From contig CALCOR010000024.1 of the NCBI GenBank assembly GCA_937897085.1, positions 1 through 15,932 of the forward strand: 15,932 bases of DNA, in the 5' to 3' direction. The notes under the pieces are model-generated. The model was not told the origin of the DNA. It worked only from the letters and a program-made list of their open reading frames with translations, and did no database searches. The stretch comes from an uncultured euryarchaeote (GTDB taxonomy: Archaea; Thermoplasmatota; Poseidoniia; Poseidoniales; Thalassarchaeaceae). Made by a program: the position numbers and the translations under genes. Below, one piece after another: positions 7,220 through 15,345 of this stretch. The stretch's first letter is position 1. Each line of letters begins with the position of its first letter.

Positions 7220-8548
7220 ATGAGGCCTGAAGAGGTCAAATCGTCATTGTCGCGGGACATCCTCGCGGACGGCTTCGAACTGGTTGTCGACCTTGATCGT
7301 TCACACGGCTGCCGAATCCACGACAGTCTTCGCGACAGAGAGATTCTCGACCTGTTCTCATGCTTCGCCACGTTGCCGATCGGATGGAACCATCCGCGGC
7401 TGGTTGAGCAGGAGGCTCGCTTGGGACGCATTGCTGTGAACAACATCACCAACAGCGACCTCTACTCGGTTGAGATGGCCGAGGCGATAGATACCATCGG
7501 CCGGCTCGCCAAGCCGGACCACCTACCGCACATGTTCTTCATCGCCGGTGGAGCGCTCGGGGTCGAGAACTGCCTCAAGGCGGCAATGGATTGGAAGCAG
7601 CAGGACCGCACTCGCAAGGGGATGCCAGGGGATGATAATCACCCTCATGTGAGCATCGCCCATCTCGAGGAGGCGTTCCACGGTCGCTCAGGTTACACGT
7701 TGTCGTTGACCAACACCGACCCGATCAAGACTGACCGCTTCGTCAAATTCGACTGGCCGCGCATCACTAACCCGACGGTACACTTCCCGATTGATGAGAT
7801 GGAGTCCGCCCGTCTTGATGAGGTGGAGGCTCAGTCTCTGGAGCAGCTCAGACAGGCTGCTGAGGCCGATCCAGATAGCATCGCGGGCGTGATCGTGGAG
7901 CCGATTCAGGGGGAAGGGGGTGACAACCATTTCCGGGATTCCTACCTCAGGGATCTTCAGCGGTTGACCCATGACATCGGTGCCCTGTTCATCGTCGACG
8001 AAGTGCAGACTGGTATGGGCTTGACTGGCAAGATGTGGTCGCATGAGCATATGGGTCTCAAACCCGACCTGCTCGCATTCGGCAAGAAGATGCAGATATG
8101 CGGAATGATGGGTGGGCCGCGCTTGGATGAGAACACGGATAATGTCTTCACGAGCAGCAGCCGAATCAATTCCACGTGGGGTGGCAACCTCATCGACATG
8201 GTCCGTGGTGCCATCTGCCTCGAAGTGATTGAGGAAGAGAATCTCGTTGACAATGCTGGGAAGATGGGGGCGGAGATGCTCGCTGGCCTGGGTGAACTGG
8301 CTGGGCATAATGAGATGGTGAGCAACGTGCGAGGCCGCGGTCTGATCACTGCATTCACCTTACCCTCGCGACAACTGCGCGACAACTTCCATGTAAACGC
8401 GCTCAAAGCCGGGCTGTTGACCCTCAAAGCCGGCCCTGAGAGCATACGCCTACGGCCGAGCCTGAACATATCCGCCGATGAGGTGGCGGAGGCCCTGGGA
8501 ATCTTCGAGCAGACCTCCAAGGCGCTTGAGGCCGATCAGGTCGCGTGA
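7220..8548 (+). CDS. lat: L-lysine 6-transaminase (lysine epsilon-aminotransferase)
   Basis: A class III PLP aminotransferase that closely follows the actinobacterial LAT type. LAT moves the epsilon-amino group of lysine to 2-oxoglutarate, giving alpha-aminoadipate semialdehyde, which cyclises to piperideine-6-carboxylate. The ATG at 7220 gives 442 residues. LAT-specific stretches are MFFIAGGALGVENCLKAA (105-122), FHGRSGYTLSLTNT (153-166), FDWPRI, EPIQGEGGD, DEVQTGMGLTG (260-270) and NSTWGGN. The PLP lysine should be K289 in AFGKKMQICG. A GTG at 7211 is in frame; an AATAAG about 27 bases before it could make that a leaderless start. The Shine-Dalgarno for either is weak. The product is a route for lysine breakdown or for making alpha-aminoadipate or pipecolate; no aldehyde dehydrogenase is adjacent. 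Confidence 0.92.
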   Translation: MRPEEVKSSLSRDILADGFELVVDLDRSHGCRIHDSLRDREILDLFSCFATLPIGWNHPRLVEQEARLGRIAVNNITNSDLYSVEMAEAIDTIGRLAKPDHLPHMFFIAGGALGVENCLKAAMDWKQQDRTRKGMPGDDNHPHVSIAHLEEAFHGRSGYTLSLTNTDPIKTDRFVKFDWPRITNPTVHFPIDEMESARLDEVEAQSLEQLRQAAEADPDSIAGVIVEPIQGEGGDNHFRDSYLRDLQRLTHDIGALFIVDEVQTGMGLTGKMWSHEHMGLKPDLLAFGKKMQICGMMGGPRLDENTDNVFTSSSRINSTWGGNLIDMVRGAICLEVIEEENLVDNAGKMGAEMLAGLGELAGHNEMVSNVRGRGLITAFTLPSRQLRDNFHVNALKAGLLTLKAGPESIRLRPSLNISADEVAEALGIFEQTSKALEADQVA

Positions 8549-8559
8549 GGTGGGCGCCG

Positions 8560-9258
8560 ATGTCGGCTGTGCGCATCCACGGTCATGACTCGCTGCTCGG
8601 CCGAGCGCTCTCGGATCGGCTTGAGCGAGCCGACATCGAGCAGTCTCACGCCTCGGTTGGAGCATCGGCCGGTATCGCGGATACCACCATCGTCTGCTGG
8701 GATGGAGCAGGCACACTTCCTGATTCGTGCGACCTTCTCATTCGGCCAACCTCAGTCGATTCACCTCCGTGCACCGCTAGGTGCGAACTGGTGTTGCACG
8801 ACCTCTACATCCCCGGTGGTTCAGGCCCGTGGGGACCGCAGGAGATCGAGATGGCGCTCGACAGGCATCAAAGAGGAGGTTCTGGTGATTCTTTGGAAGA
8901 ACATCCACGCTGGTGGCTGCATGTCCGCGACCTGCTCGACGCAGTCGTCCCGCTTCTTCCTGAGCCACCCCTCGGTGTGCTCCATGCGAGTGGTCGCCGT
9001 GGCTGGCCGCATGACGTATTGCTCTCTGAACTGGACATGCTCTGGTCCCGTTTGCATGCGGTCCGCGGAAGTTCGCTCTCTGCTGCCGATCTAGCACCTG
9101 CCGAAACACGGCTAGAGGCGGTTGCCGACCGCTCTGCGCGCCCTGATCTGGCTCCGCTTCATTCAGCATTGGAGCAGGCGGGCGCGGGAGGTTGGCATCC
9201 CGTGATTCCGTTGCGGGTGGGCCTGATGGAGTGCATCGCCGCTCGGCTCGACGATTGA
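8560..9258 (+). CDS. Degenerate extended-SDR / NAD-epimerase-like protein
   Basis: I do not recognise a named family, but the outline of an extended SDR is visible in 232 residues. There is an N-terminal beta-strand and glycine turn (VRIHGHDSLLGRALSDRL, 4-21). A stretch RWWLHVRDLLDAVVPLL (117-133) resembles the epimerase DFVHVDDVVDAV block. LHASGRRGWPHDVLLSEL (141-158) resembles the following strand-loop. A C-terminal GWHPVIPLRVGLMECI (211-226) looks like the GW-P-sLeeGL-tI ending. The catalytic YxxxK is not seen: LYIPGGSGPWG occupies its place. It may have lost NAD-dependent catalysis. The ATG at 8560 has GAGGTG seven bases upstream, and the gene follows lat by 11 nt, implying a shared transcript. 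It is convergent with DHS. Confidence 0.7.
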   Translation: MSAVRIHGHDSLLGRALSDRLERADIEQSHASVGASAGIADTTIVCWDGAGTLPDSCDLLIRPTSVDSPPCTARCELVLHDLYIPGGSGPWGPQEIEMALDRHQRGGSGDSLEEHPRWWLHVRDLLDAVVPLLPEPPLGVLHASGRRGWPHDVLLSELDMLWSRLHAVRGSSLSAADLAPAETRLEAVADRSARPDLAPLHSALEQAGAGGWHPVIPLRVGLMECIAARLDD

Positions 9259-9261
9259 TGC

Positions 9262-10275
9262 TCAGTCTCTGAACAGGTCGACTCCGAGCAGTGGAAGCAA
9301 CACACTGGCATCTCCCTCGACGACGACCTGTGGCGCTTCCGGTCGCACCTTGCCCCAACTGACCGCTTCGCGCAGTCTCGCCCCTGAAAGCGAACCATCG
9401 TGTTCGGGGGCGGTGGAGATCTGCACGGCAGAGTCGAGTCCCCCCCGATATTGATTCCACCAGATGACGTGATGCTTGCTGATGCCGCCACCTACTATCA
9501 GAGCGTGCGATGCGTCAGCGGTCCAAACGAGGTCGGACAGTATCTGCTGGTCGGCAAGCAAGTCCAGCCGGAAGTCAGATGATCGCTGTCTGTGCATGAA
9601 CAGTTGCGCTCCCACGGCCCCATCGTATATCCCCGGGATGACCAGCGGGATGCGTTTCCTTGCAGCATGGTGAAGCAGGCTCGCCTCGTCCTCGATCCTG
9701 TCCCCAATCGCCCAGCACAGTTCGACGCTGCCGAACCCTCTCCATGGGTCCTCTGGCGACTCGACTCGTCGTTCCTCCTCAATCTCAGCGAGCATCGGCA
9801 GCATCACCTCCTCGATTGTCCCCCCATAGCTGGAGTTGGGCACAATCACGTTTCCGAGTCGGTTGAGCCCCTGCTCTCCGAGTTCCACATCATCCAGTTC
9901 AAAGGATCCGTGGTAGTACTCCGCATGCGTGCGCGCGATATCATGGTCCAACGTTCCACAGGTGGTCACGACAACGTTGAATCGGTTGCGCTTGAGTGCC
10001 TCTACGAAGAATCCACGTGTTCCGGTGGCGCACAGAGAGGCGGGGAATGAGAGCCAATTCAGATGCCTGTACTCCTCTTTGTCGCCGGCATCATCCAACG
10101 CGGCGAACATGCCTCGCAAGATGTCGCGAGCGCACGCCAACTTGGTGGCGCTGAAGCCTCCGGCAGTCGCCATCGCGTCGAGCAGACCGGACGCCTCGCC
10201 AGCGTCAGCGGCGCTGATGTCTGCGAAGTCATAGTCCCTCACAGGGAGGTCAAAGTCATCCGCTTCGAGCGCCAT
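9262..10275 (-). CDS. dys: Deoxyhypusine synthase
   Basis: Deoxyhypusine synthase transfers the aminobutyl group of spermidine, with NAD, to a lysine of aIF5A. The ATG at 10275 gives 337 residues, close to known enzymes. The N-terminus carries the typical LPVRDYDF. Further blocks are GGFSATKLA (39-47), TTCGTLDHDIART (104-116), NSSYGGTIEEVMLPML (147-162), IPGIYDGAVGAQ (213-224), GGGISKHH (262-269) and SGARLREAVSWGKVR (297-311). The last contains the catalytic lysine K309. The frame stays open upstream through the rimK coding region, but the family begins near the chosen ATG. A GTG at 10350, overlapping the rimK stop, is a less likely alternative. The gene follows rimK by 67 nt and ends 3 nt from the convergent gene. 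Confidence 0.95.
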   Translation of the reverse strand: MALEADDFDLPVRDYDFADISAADAGEASGLLDAMATAGGFSATKLACARDILRGMFAALDDAGDKEEYRHLNWLSFPASLCATGTRGFFVEALKRNRFNVVVTTCGTLDHDIARTHAEYYHGSFELDDVELGEQGLNRLGNVIVPNSSYGGTIEEVMLPMLAEIEEERRVESPEDPWRGFGSVELCWAIGDRIEDEASLLHHAARKRIPLVIPGIYDGAVGAQLFMHRQRSSDFRLDLLADQQILSDLVWTADASHALIVGGGISKHHVIWWNQYRGGLDSAVQISTAPEHDGSLSGARLREAVSWGKVRPEAPQVVVEGDASVLLPLLGVDLFRD

Positions 10276-10342
10276 CGACCCAGCGCCAGCGGCCACCCGG
10301 AAATGAAGCGTTGGGTGAGCGGTGATGGTGATTGAGAGAGTC

Positions 10343-11227
10343 TCAGTCACTGATGCGTTCGACCTCGGAGATGATTTGGTTGGCCACATCGATGTTCGTC
10401 GCACCTTCGATACCCTCGAGTCCCGGAGACGAGTTGACCTCGAGCAGGAGTGGTCCGCGGTCGGACTCCAGCACGTCGACCCCGGCGACGCGCAGCCCGA
10501 GGCAACGCGTCGCCTCGATGGCGATGCGTTCGGTCTCGGCATCAAGAGTGACCGCGGTGCCTGTACCACCGCGATGGATGTTCGATCTGAAGTCGCCGCC
10601 TGACTTTCGGAGCATGGCCGCCACCGCTCTGTCTCCGACGACTATGATTCGCAGGTCCTGGCCACGCGCCTCGCGTACGTATTCCTGCACGATGATGGGC
10701 TGCTGCAGCCGGGATAGGACGTCGACGACCGATTCAGCGCTGGCCACCGTGTCACAGCGCATCACTCCGATGCCCTGTGTTCCCTCGAGGAGTTTCAGGA
10801 TGACTGGAGGTCCGCCGACATCCCCCAGGGCGCGGCGTAGGTCCTCCGCCCCGCGCGCATATGCTGTTCTGGGAATATCCAGCCCGGCGGCGTCGAACGC
10901 CTGCATGGCGCGCAGTTTATCGCGGCTTCCGGCGATACCTTGGGTGCTGTTGAGGAGAAGAGCACCCTCCGCTTCGAACTGCCGCAGCACCCTCAGCCCG
11001 TGTTGTGTGATCGAGGCGCCGATACGTGGGATGAGGCAATCCATCGGCTGCACGATGCGCTGTCCGTTGTAGAGAACGCCCCGATTATCAGAGCCCATAC
11101 GAATCGTGCATCGTGTCGGATTCAGGTGGCTGACACCGTGCCCCCGAGCGCGCGCGGCCGATGCCAACCGAGTGGTGCTGTAAAGCTCCGGCCCCTGCGT
11201 GATGATGACGATTTCCAGCCTGCGCAC
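10343..11227 (-). CDS. rimK: RimK-type ATP-grasp ligase (bacterial RimK-like)
   Basis: An ATP-grasp ligase that aligns nearly end to end with what I recall of E. coli RimK, which adds glutamates to the C-terminus of ribosomal protein bS6. Shared blocks are LYSTTRLASAARARGH (16-30), CLIPRIGASIT (64-74), SRDKLRAMQ, VILKLLEGTQGIGVM (142-156), VQEYVREARGQDLR (180-193), GGDFRSNIHRGG (210-221) and LLEVNSSPGLEGIE (261-274). The last two hold the metal and nucleotide residues. Chosen GTG 11227 gives 294 residues, matching RimK's N-terminus (LEIVIIT); a TTG at 11260 is also in frame. Archaea lack bS6, so the acceptor must be something else. Archaeal relatives act on F420, tetrahydromethanopterin or LysW. 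It lies between uvrB and dys, same strand. Confidence 0.9.
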   Translation of the reverse strand: MRRLEIVIITQGPELYSTTRLASAARARGHGVSHLNPTRCTIRMGSDNRGVLYNGQRIVQPMDCLIPRIGASITQHGLRVLRQFEAEGALLLNSTQGIAGSRDKLRAMQAFDAAGLDIPRTAYARGAEDLRRALGDVGGPPVILKLLEGTQGIGVMRCDTVASAESVVDVLSRLQQPIIVQEYVREARGQDLRIIVVGDRAVAAMLRKSGGDFRSNIHRGGTGTAVTLDAETERIAIEATRCLGLRVAGVDVLESDRGPLLLEVNSSPGLEGIEGATNIDVANQIISEVERISD

Positions 11228-11256
11228 GAGCGCCAGAGGCCGTGTCGCACTTACAA

Positions 11257-13680
11257 TCAATCCGACTCATTCTGCAACTCGAAGATGCGGTCGCGCAGTG
11301 TCGCTGCCCGCTCGAAGTCCAATCGGCCGGCAGCCACCTTCATCTCTTTCTGCATCCTATCGATGAGCCGCTCCGTGTCCGAGATGACGTCTGGTGAGTG
11401 ACCGCCGCCTGTGCCCATCGTGCCTGACTCTCTGTCCATCCCGCTGACGAGTACCGAGTCGGCCACATCCGCCCACGCTGGCTGGCTCATTCTGCTCACG
11501 AGGTCCTCTCCGGGAGCCCAAGCCCCTGCTCCGAGATCGAACCGCTTGACCAGATCCCGCTCCTCTCGGAACCGACCTCGTCCGGATGCCACTAACCGCC
11601 TCCCTCCGCCGATGCCCTTGCCGGAGGTTCCTGCGAGCAGTTCATCTGCCTCGATTCCCATCGTCGGCAGCGCCTTGACAATCGTCCGCGGCTCGATTCC
11701 GTGCGCTTCGTTGTGCTGCTGCTGGCGTTGGCGGCGCTCCAGGGTCTGGGTGATGGCTGAGCGCATCGCATTGGACATCGAGTCGGCGTAGAGGATGACC
11801 TTGCCGTTCACGTTGCGTGAGGCTCGGCCGATTGTCTGCAGCAGAGAGCGTTCGTTTCGGAGGAAGCCCTGACGGTCGGCGTCGAAGATGGAGACGAGGG
11901 AGACCTCTGGAAGATCCAGCCCTTCCCGGAGCAGGTTGATGCCGACGATGACGTCGATATGCCCGATTCTCAGAGCCTTGATGATCTCCGAGCGTTCGAT
12001 GGTGTCAATCTCCGAGTGCAGATGGTGCGCCTTGACGCCCATCCGCTGCAGATATTCGGAGACCTCCTCTGCGAATTTTATCGTCAGCACGGTGACGAGC
12101 ACCCGTTCATCCGCTACCACCCGGGCGTTGATCTCGTCGAGCAGGTCCTGCACCTGGCCTTCCGTGGGTCTGACCTCGATCTGTGGGTCGAGCAGACCAG
12201 TTGGCCGGATCTCCATGCGGGCGATGCCGTCGATGACATCCAAGGATTCCAGCAGGCTGGCCGAGGTTGCTGGGCCTGTGAGTTCAGGTTCGTGTGCTCC
12301 TCCCCCACCAGCAACGTGCATCAGTGATTCTGGCACCTCCTGCCCGGTCACCTCCATCAGATGCCGAAGTTCCCGCTCACCCGGGGTTGCAGAGACATAC
12401 ATCATCTGGGGCACCAGTTTCTGGAACTCGTCGATGCGCAGAGGTCGATTGTCGAACGCTGACGGCAGCCTGAACCCATGCTCGATGAGATTGGCCTTAC
12501 GGGAGTGGTCACCGGCATGCATCCCCTGCAGTTGGGGTAGGGTGACGTGGCTCTCATCCATGATTACGAGGTAGTTATGCGCATCGCCGTGGAACTGCTT
12601 GGCACTGGCGGCGAGGAAGTCGAGCAAGCAGTAGGGACGAACACCGGAATCACGGCCGTCGAAGTGGCGGGAATAGTTCTCGATAGACTTGCAGTGTCCC
12701 GTTTCTCGCATCATCTCCAGGTCGAATCTAGCCTTCGTCTCCAACCGGTGTGCTTCGAGTTCCTTGCCCTGCTTCTCGAAGTGTGCCAGCCTGTCCGCGA
12801 GTTCCTCCTCGATGTCCTCCAGCGCCTGCGCAAAGCGCTCGGGAGAGGTCATGAAGAATTCCTTCGGGTGTACCCACGCCTCGTCGAGTTCGTCCAGCAG
12901 TTCCCACGACACCGCCTCACACACCTGGATGCGCTGCACTCCGTCGAGGTCGAAGCGGATCCTGAGCGGATCGTCGCGGCTGGGCATCCAGACATCGACC
13001 ACCTCACCGCGGCAGCGAACCTCCCCGCGGGTGATCTCTCCAGTCACACGTCGGTACTGGAGGTCGACCAGTTGTTTTACCAGGTCAAGCGGCTCTATCT
13101 GCTGGCCGACGTGCACGCGGGCGTGCTGCTGCAGAAAGGTCTCGGGCGGATTGAGACCGTAGATCGCTGAGACGGTGCCGATGGCGATCACGTCGGGACG
13201 GCTGACCATCGAGGCGACGGTGGCGAATCGCTCCTGCTCGATACGCTCGTTGAGTGACATCTCCTTGTCGATGTACAGGTCACGTTTTGGGAGGTACGCT
13301 TCGGGTTGGTAGTAGTCGTAGTGGCTGACGAAGTATTCGACCGCATTCTCTGGGAAGTACCCCGACAACTCCTGCCAGAGTTGGCGGGCCAGCGTCTTGT
13401 TGTGGCTGAGCACCAGCGTCGGACGGTTCAGCCGCTCGATCAGGTGCGCCATGGCGAACGTCTTGCCCGAGCCGGTGACGCCGAGGAGGACGCATCTCTC
13501 TTGTGAATTATTCAATTGAGAAAATATTTTATCAATTGCATATTGCTGGTCACCAGCCGTGTCGTATTCGGCGTGGAGACGGAAGCGGGAGACTGCCGGA
13601 TCCAGCCGGCCGGCGGCGGCGCCAGCCAACGCCTTTGACAGGTCGAACGGGTCGCTCGCATCATCGCGCAGGTCCGCCAT
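11257..13680 (-). CDS. uvrB: Excinuclease ABC subunit B, with two family-atypical insertions
   Basis: UvrB, the damage-verifying helicase-like subunit of bacterial-type nucleotide excision repair. Motifs in order: Walker A GVTGSGKT (67-74), the beta-hairpin region YDYYQPEAYLP (121-131), DESH (375-378), GINLLREGLDLPEV (580-592), motif VI TIGRASRNVNGK (616-627) and a C-terminal UVR domain (about 769-802) that binds UvrA or UvrC. At 807 residues it is over 100 longer than E. coli UvrB. The excess is about 35 residues at 452-488, just before RPTGLLDP, and a 100-residue glycine- and arginine-rich linker at about 670-768, plus an N-terminal extension of about 30. The ATG at 13680 follows GGAGGGGGGAA. 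Codons 46-62 are unusually AT-rich (CAATTG palindrome). The gene probably came from bacteria. Confidence 0.96.
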   Translation of the reverse strand: MADLRDDASDPFDLSKALAGAAAGRLDPAVSRFRLHAEYDTAGDQQYAIDKIFSQLNNSQERCVLLGVTGSGKTFAMAHLIERLNRPTLVLSHNKTLARQLWQELSGYFPENAVEYFVSHYDYYQPEAYLPKRDLYIDKEMSLNERIEQERFATVASMVSRPDVIAIGTVSAIYGLNPPETFLQQHARVHVGQQIEPLDLVKQLVDLQYRRVTGEITRGEVRCRGEVVDVWMPSRDDPLRIRFDLDGVQRIQVCEAVSWELLDELDEAWVHPKEFFMTSPERFAQALEDIEEELADRLAHFEKQGKELEAHRLETKARFDLEMMRETGHCKSIENYSRHFDGRDSGVRPYCLLDFLAASAKQFHGDAHNYLVIMDESHVTLPQLQGMHAGDHSRKANLIEHGFRLPSAFDNRPLRIDEFQKLVPQMMYVSATPGERELRHLMEVTGQEVPESLMHVAGGGGAHEPELTGPATSASLLESLDVIDGIARMEIRPTGLLDPQIEVRPTEGQVQDLLDEINARVVADERVLVTVLTIKFAEEVSEYLQRMGVKAHHLHSEIDTIERSEIIKALRIGHIDVIVGINLLREGLDLPEVSLVSIFDADRQGFLRNERSLLQTIGRASRNVNGKVILYADSMSNAMRSAITQTLERRQRQQQHNEAHGIEPRTIVKALPTMGIEADELLAGTSGKGIGGGRRLVASGRGRFREERDLVKRFDLGAGAWAPGEDLVSRMSQPAWADVADSVLVSGMDRESGTMGTGGGHSPDVISDTERLIDRMQKEMKVAAGRLDFERAATLRDRIFELQNESD
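13509..13542. repeat. 34-bp near-perfect AT-rich palindrome inside uvrB
   Basis: The central 26 bases (13513-13538) read CAATTGA, one mismatched base, AAAATATTTT, the mismatched partner, TCAATTG, so 12 of 13 pairs match. Extending four bases outward adds three more pairs and one mismatch. The two CAATTG boxes start 20 bases apart. It lies in conserved uvrB sequence (codons about 47-57) and is far more AT-rich than the rest of the gene. Confidence 0.6.
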
Positions 13681-13705
13681 TTCCCCCCTCCGGGCGCTGG
13701 TGCTG

Positions 13706-13719
13706 AGGGCGAACGCCCT
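13706..13719. repeat. Short perfect hairpin upstream of uvrB
   Basis: AGGGCG and CGCCCT, separated by two bases, form an exact inverted repeat in the 69-nt spacer between the SDR gene and uvrB, ending about 26 bases before the uvrB start. As RNA it would give a five-base-pair stem with a GUUC loop. It might be a leader hairpin or operator; chance is also possible in GC-rich sequence. Confidence 0.3.
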
Positions 13720-13749
13720 TCAACTCACGGTCGAGCCCAGCGTCTGCGG

Positions 13750-14478
13750 TCAGGGGTGGTAGAGACCACCGTTCACGTGCACCACGGCTCCGGTCAAGTA
13801 TGACGAGTCCTCACCGACGAGAAATGACACGACCCCCGCCACCTCATCAGGAGTTCCGAGCCGTCCCATCGGGATTCCCTGCATCCTGCGCTCACGCTTC
13901 TCAGGGGTGTCGTCGCCGACGATCGCTGTGTCGATGGCTCCCGGCGCCACCACGTTCACTCGCTGACCGATACGCGCTACATCCAGAGCGAGAGATCTTG
14001 CCCACGCATGCAGCGCCCCTTTACTCGCCGCATAGTCCGCTCCATGCCCGCTTCCCTTGATACCCAGTTGGCTACCGATGACGACGATGCGGGCGTCATC
14101 CAAGAGATGAGCAGCGAGTGCCTCCCATACGAGATACGCGCCGGTGAAGTTGACCGCCATCGTCCGCTCCATCGCCCCAGGTGAGAGTTCGCTCGCCGGC
14201 GCACGCTCGTACATCCCGTGGTTGAGCACCAGCACGTCGACCCCACGCTTCACCCATGGATGGTCAGCCAGCACCATCACCTCGGATGCGTCACCGCAGT
14301 CGACCTTGGCGGCGAAGCAGTCGTGGTCATTCTCCTTCAGTTCGGCAATGACCTCCTCGGCTGCCTGGCTGTTTGTGTGGTAGGTCAGCAGCACGCGATA
14401 GCCTTCATGCGCCAGTCTCCTAGAAATCGCAGCACCGATGCCCCGCCCACCTCCAGTCACCACCGCGAGTCCGACCAT
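13750..14478 (-). CDS. FabG-like short-chain dehydrogenase/reductase
   Basis: A classical SDR of 242 residues. The cofactor motif TGGGRGIG is at 8-15. The NAG motif reads NHG at 86-88. The catalytic serine is S136 (VVIGSQLG), with YAASK at 149-153 giving Y149 and K153. The C-terminus has the usual RLGTPDEVAGVVSFL and YLTGAVVHVNGG. No acidic residue at the end of strand 2 is obvious (LLTYHTN), which leans towards NADPH. Substrate cannot be told from sequence: FabG-like members reduce 3-oxoacyl thioesters, but many others exist. The ATG overlaps the UbiA stop by one base and the upstream GGTGAT serves as ribosome binding site, so it is co-translated with UbiA and may act on a quinone or lipid precursor. 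Confidence 0.9.
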   Translation of the reverse strand: MVGLAVVTGGGRGIGAAISRRLAHEGYRVLLTYHTNSQAAEEVIAELKENDHDCFAAKVDCGDASEVMVLADHPWVKRGVDVLVLNHGMYERAPASELSPGAMERTMAVNFTGAYLVWEALAAHLLDDARIVVIGSQLGIKGSGHGADYAASKGALHAWARSLALDVARIGQRVNVVAPGAIDTAIVGDDTPEKRERRMQGIPMGRLGTPDEVAGVVSFLVGEDSSYLTGAVVHVNGGLYHP

Positions 14479-15341
14479 CAGATCACCATTCCTGCGAGCA
14501 GCACCCAGCCGGTGAGCACGCTGGTGCGGAAGAAAGTTTTCTGGAAGTCCTTGAGTGAATCGCGATGGTCTATGACATTGATGTTGATGAGAGCCATCAA
14601 TATCACTGAGATGAAGAAGAAGATGCCATTGGTGGGGTCAGCCATGGCGAAGCAGAACAGCCAGGCTATGGTGAGCTTGATCGAGGTAGGCCCGGTCTTC
14701 TCCACTCCGAATCTCACGGGGAAGGAATGGATGCCCGCTGCTCGGTCGCTGTCGACATCCATCAGAGAGTAGTTGAGGTCAAAAGCAGCTATCCAGAAGA
14801 TCACGCCCAGCGAAATCAGGAGCAACCTCGGATACCAGTGGAAATCAGTGATGGCGGCCCAGCCGAGGTCGTCCCCGACGATTCCCAGCCATGCTCCCGC
14901 TGGAGCGAGTGCGAGGCAGCCACCCAGCCAGAAGTGGCATAGCCAGGTGACCCGTTTGAGATAGGGATAGATGACGAACGCGAGCACCGGCAGCCATGCC
15001 ATCTTCAGCGCCACCGTGTTCAGTTGCCATGCGCCCGTGAGCAGCATTGCCAGGAACACCACCGCGAGCGCCCATGCAGTTCTGAGGGACATCGCGCCCG
15101 AGGGAAGATGACGGTCAGCCGTGCGTGGATTGGCGGCATCGACGTCCTTGTCGATGATACGGTTGAGGGTCATAGCGAGCCCCCGTGCTCCGACAGCGGC
15201 GATGAGGATCCACATGATGTCCAGGACGGCGAGGTTGGATGGCTCGATGTCGACGGCGATGAGCGCGCCGATGAGTACGAAAGGGAGTGAGAACAGCATG
15301 TGCTCGATTTTCACGAATTCGAGTATCTCCCTGAATCCCAT
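14478..15341 (-). CDS. UbiA-family polyprenyltransferase (quinone biosynthesis)
   Basis: An integral membrane aromatic prenyltransferase of 287 residues from the ATG at 15341. The first Asp-rich motif is NRIIDKDVDAANPRT (60-74). The second is DLNYSLMDVDSDRAAGIHSFP (188-208). Both bind the Mg-diphosphate of the isoprenoid donor. Multiple hydrophobic segments are visible (about 15-30, 39-57, 88-106, 115-128, 135-155, 173-190, 223-255, 274-287). The motif spelling and the UbiD neighbour resemble the prenylating enzyme of UbiA or futalosine-menaquinone (MqnP) type; I cannot separate these by eye, so no symbol is given. A longer in-frame reading to 15704 overlaps the UbiD gene and is rejected: the GAGGTGAT before 15341 is the ribosome binding site, and its TGA is the UbiD stop. 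Confidence 0.92.
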   Translation of the reverse strand: MGFREILEFVKIEHMLFSLPFVLIGALIAVDIEPSNLAVLDIMWILIAAVGARGLAMTLNRIIDKDVDAANPRTADRHLPSGAMSLRTAWALAVVFLAMLLTGAWQLNTVALKMAWLPVLAFVIYPYLKRVTWLCHFWLGGCLALAPAGAWLGIVGDDLGWAAITDFHWYPRLLLISLGVIFWIAAFDLNYSLMDVDSDRAAGIHSFPVRFGVEKTGPTSIKLTIAWLFCFAMADPTNGIFFFISVILMALININVIDHRDSLKDFQKTFFRTSVLTGWVLLAGMVI

Positions 15342-15345
15342 CAAA

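Noticed and set aside
7688..8308. 206-codon minus-strand frame opposite lysine transaminase
   Set aside because: No ribosome binding site or family motifs; the transaminase on the plus strand has its full set of motifs.
10276..10569. Upstream extension of deoxyhypusine synthase
   Set aside because: It overlaps the rimK coding region out of frame and its sequence is Ser/Arg-rich; the family begins near the ATG at 10275.
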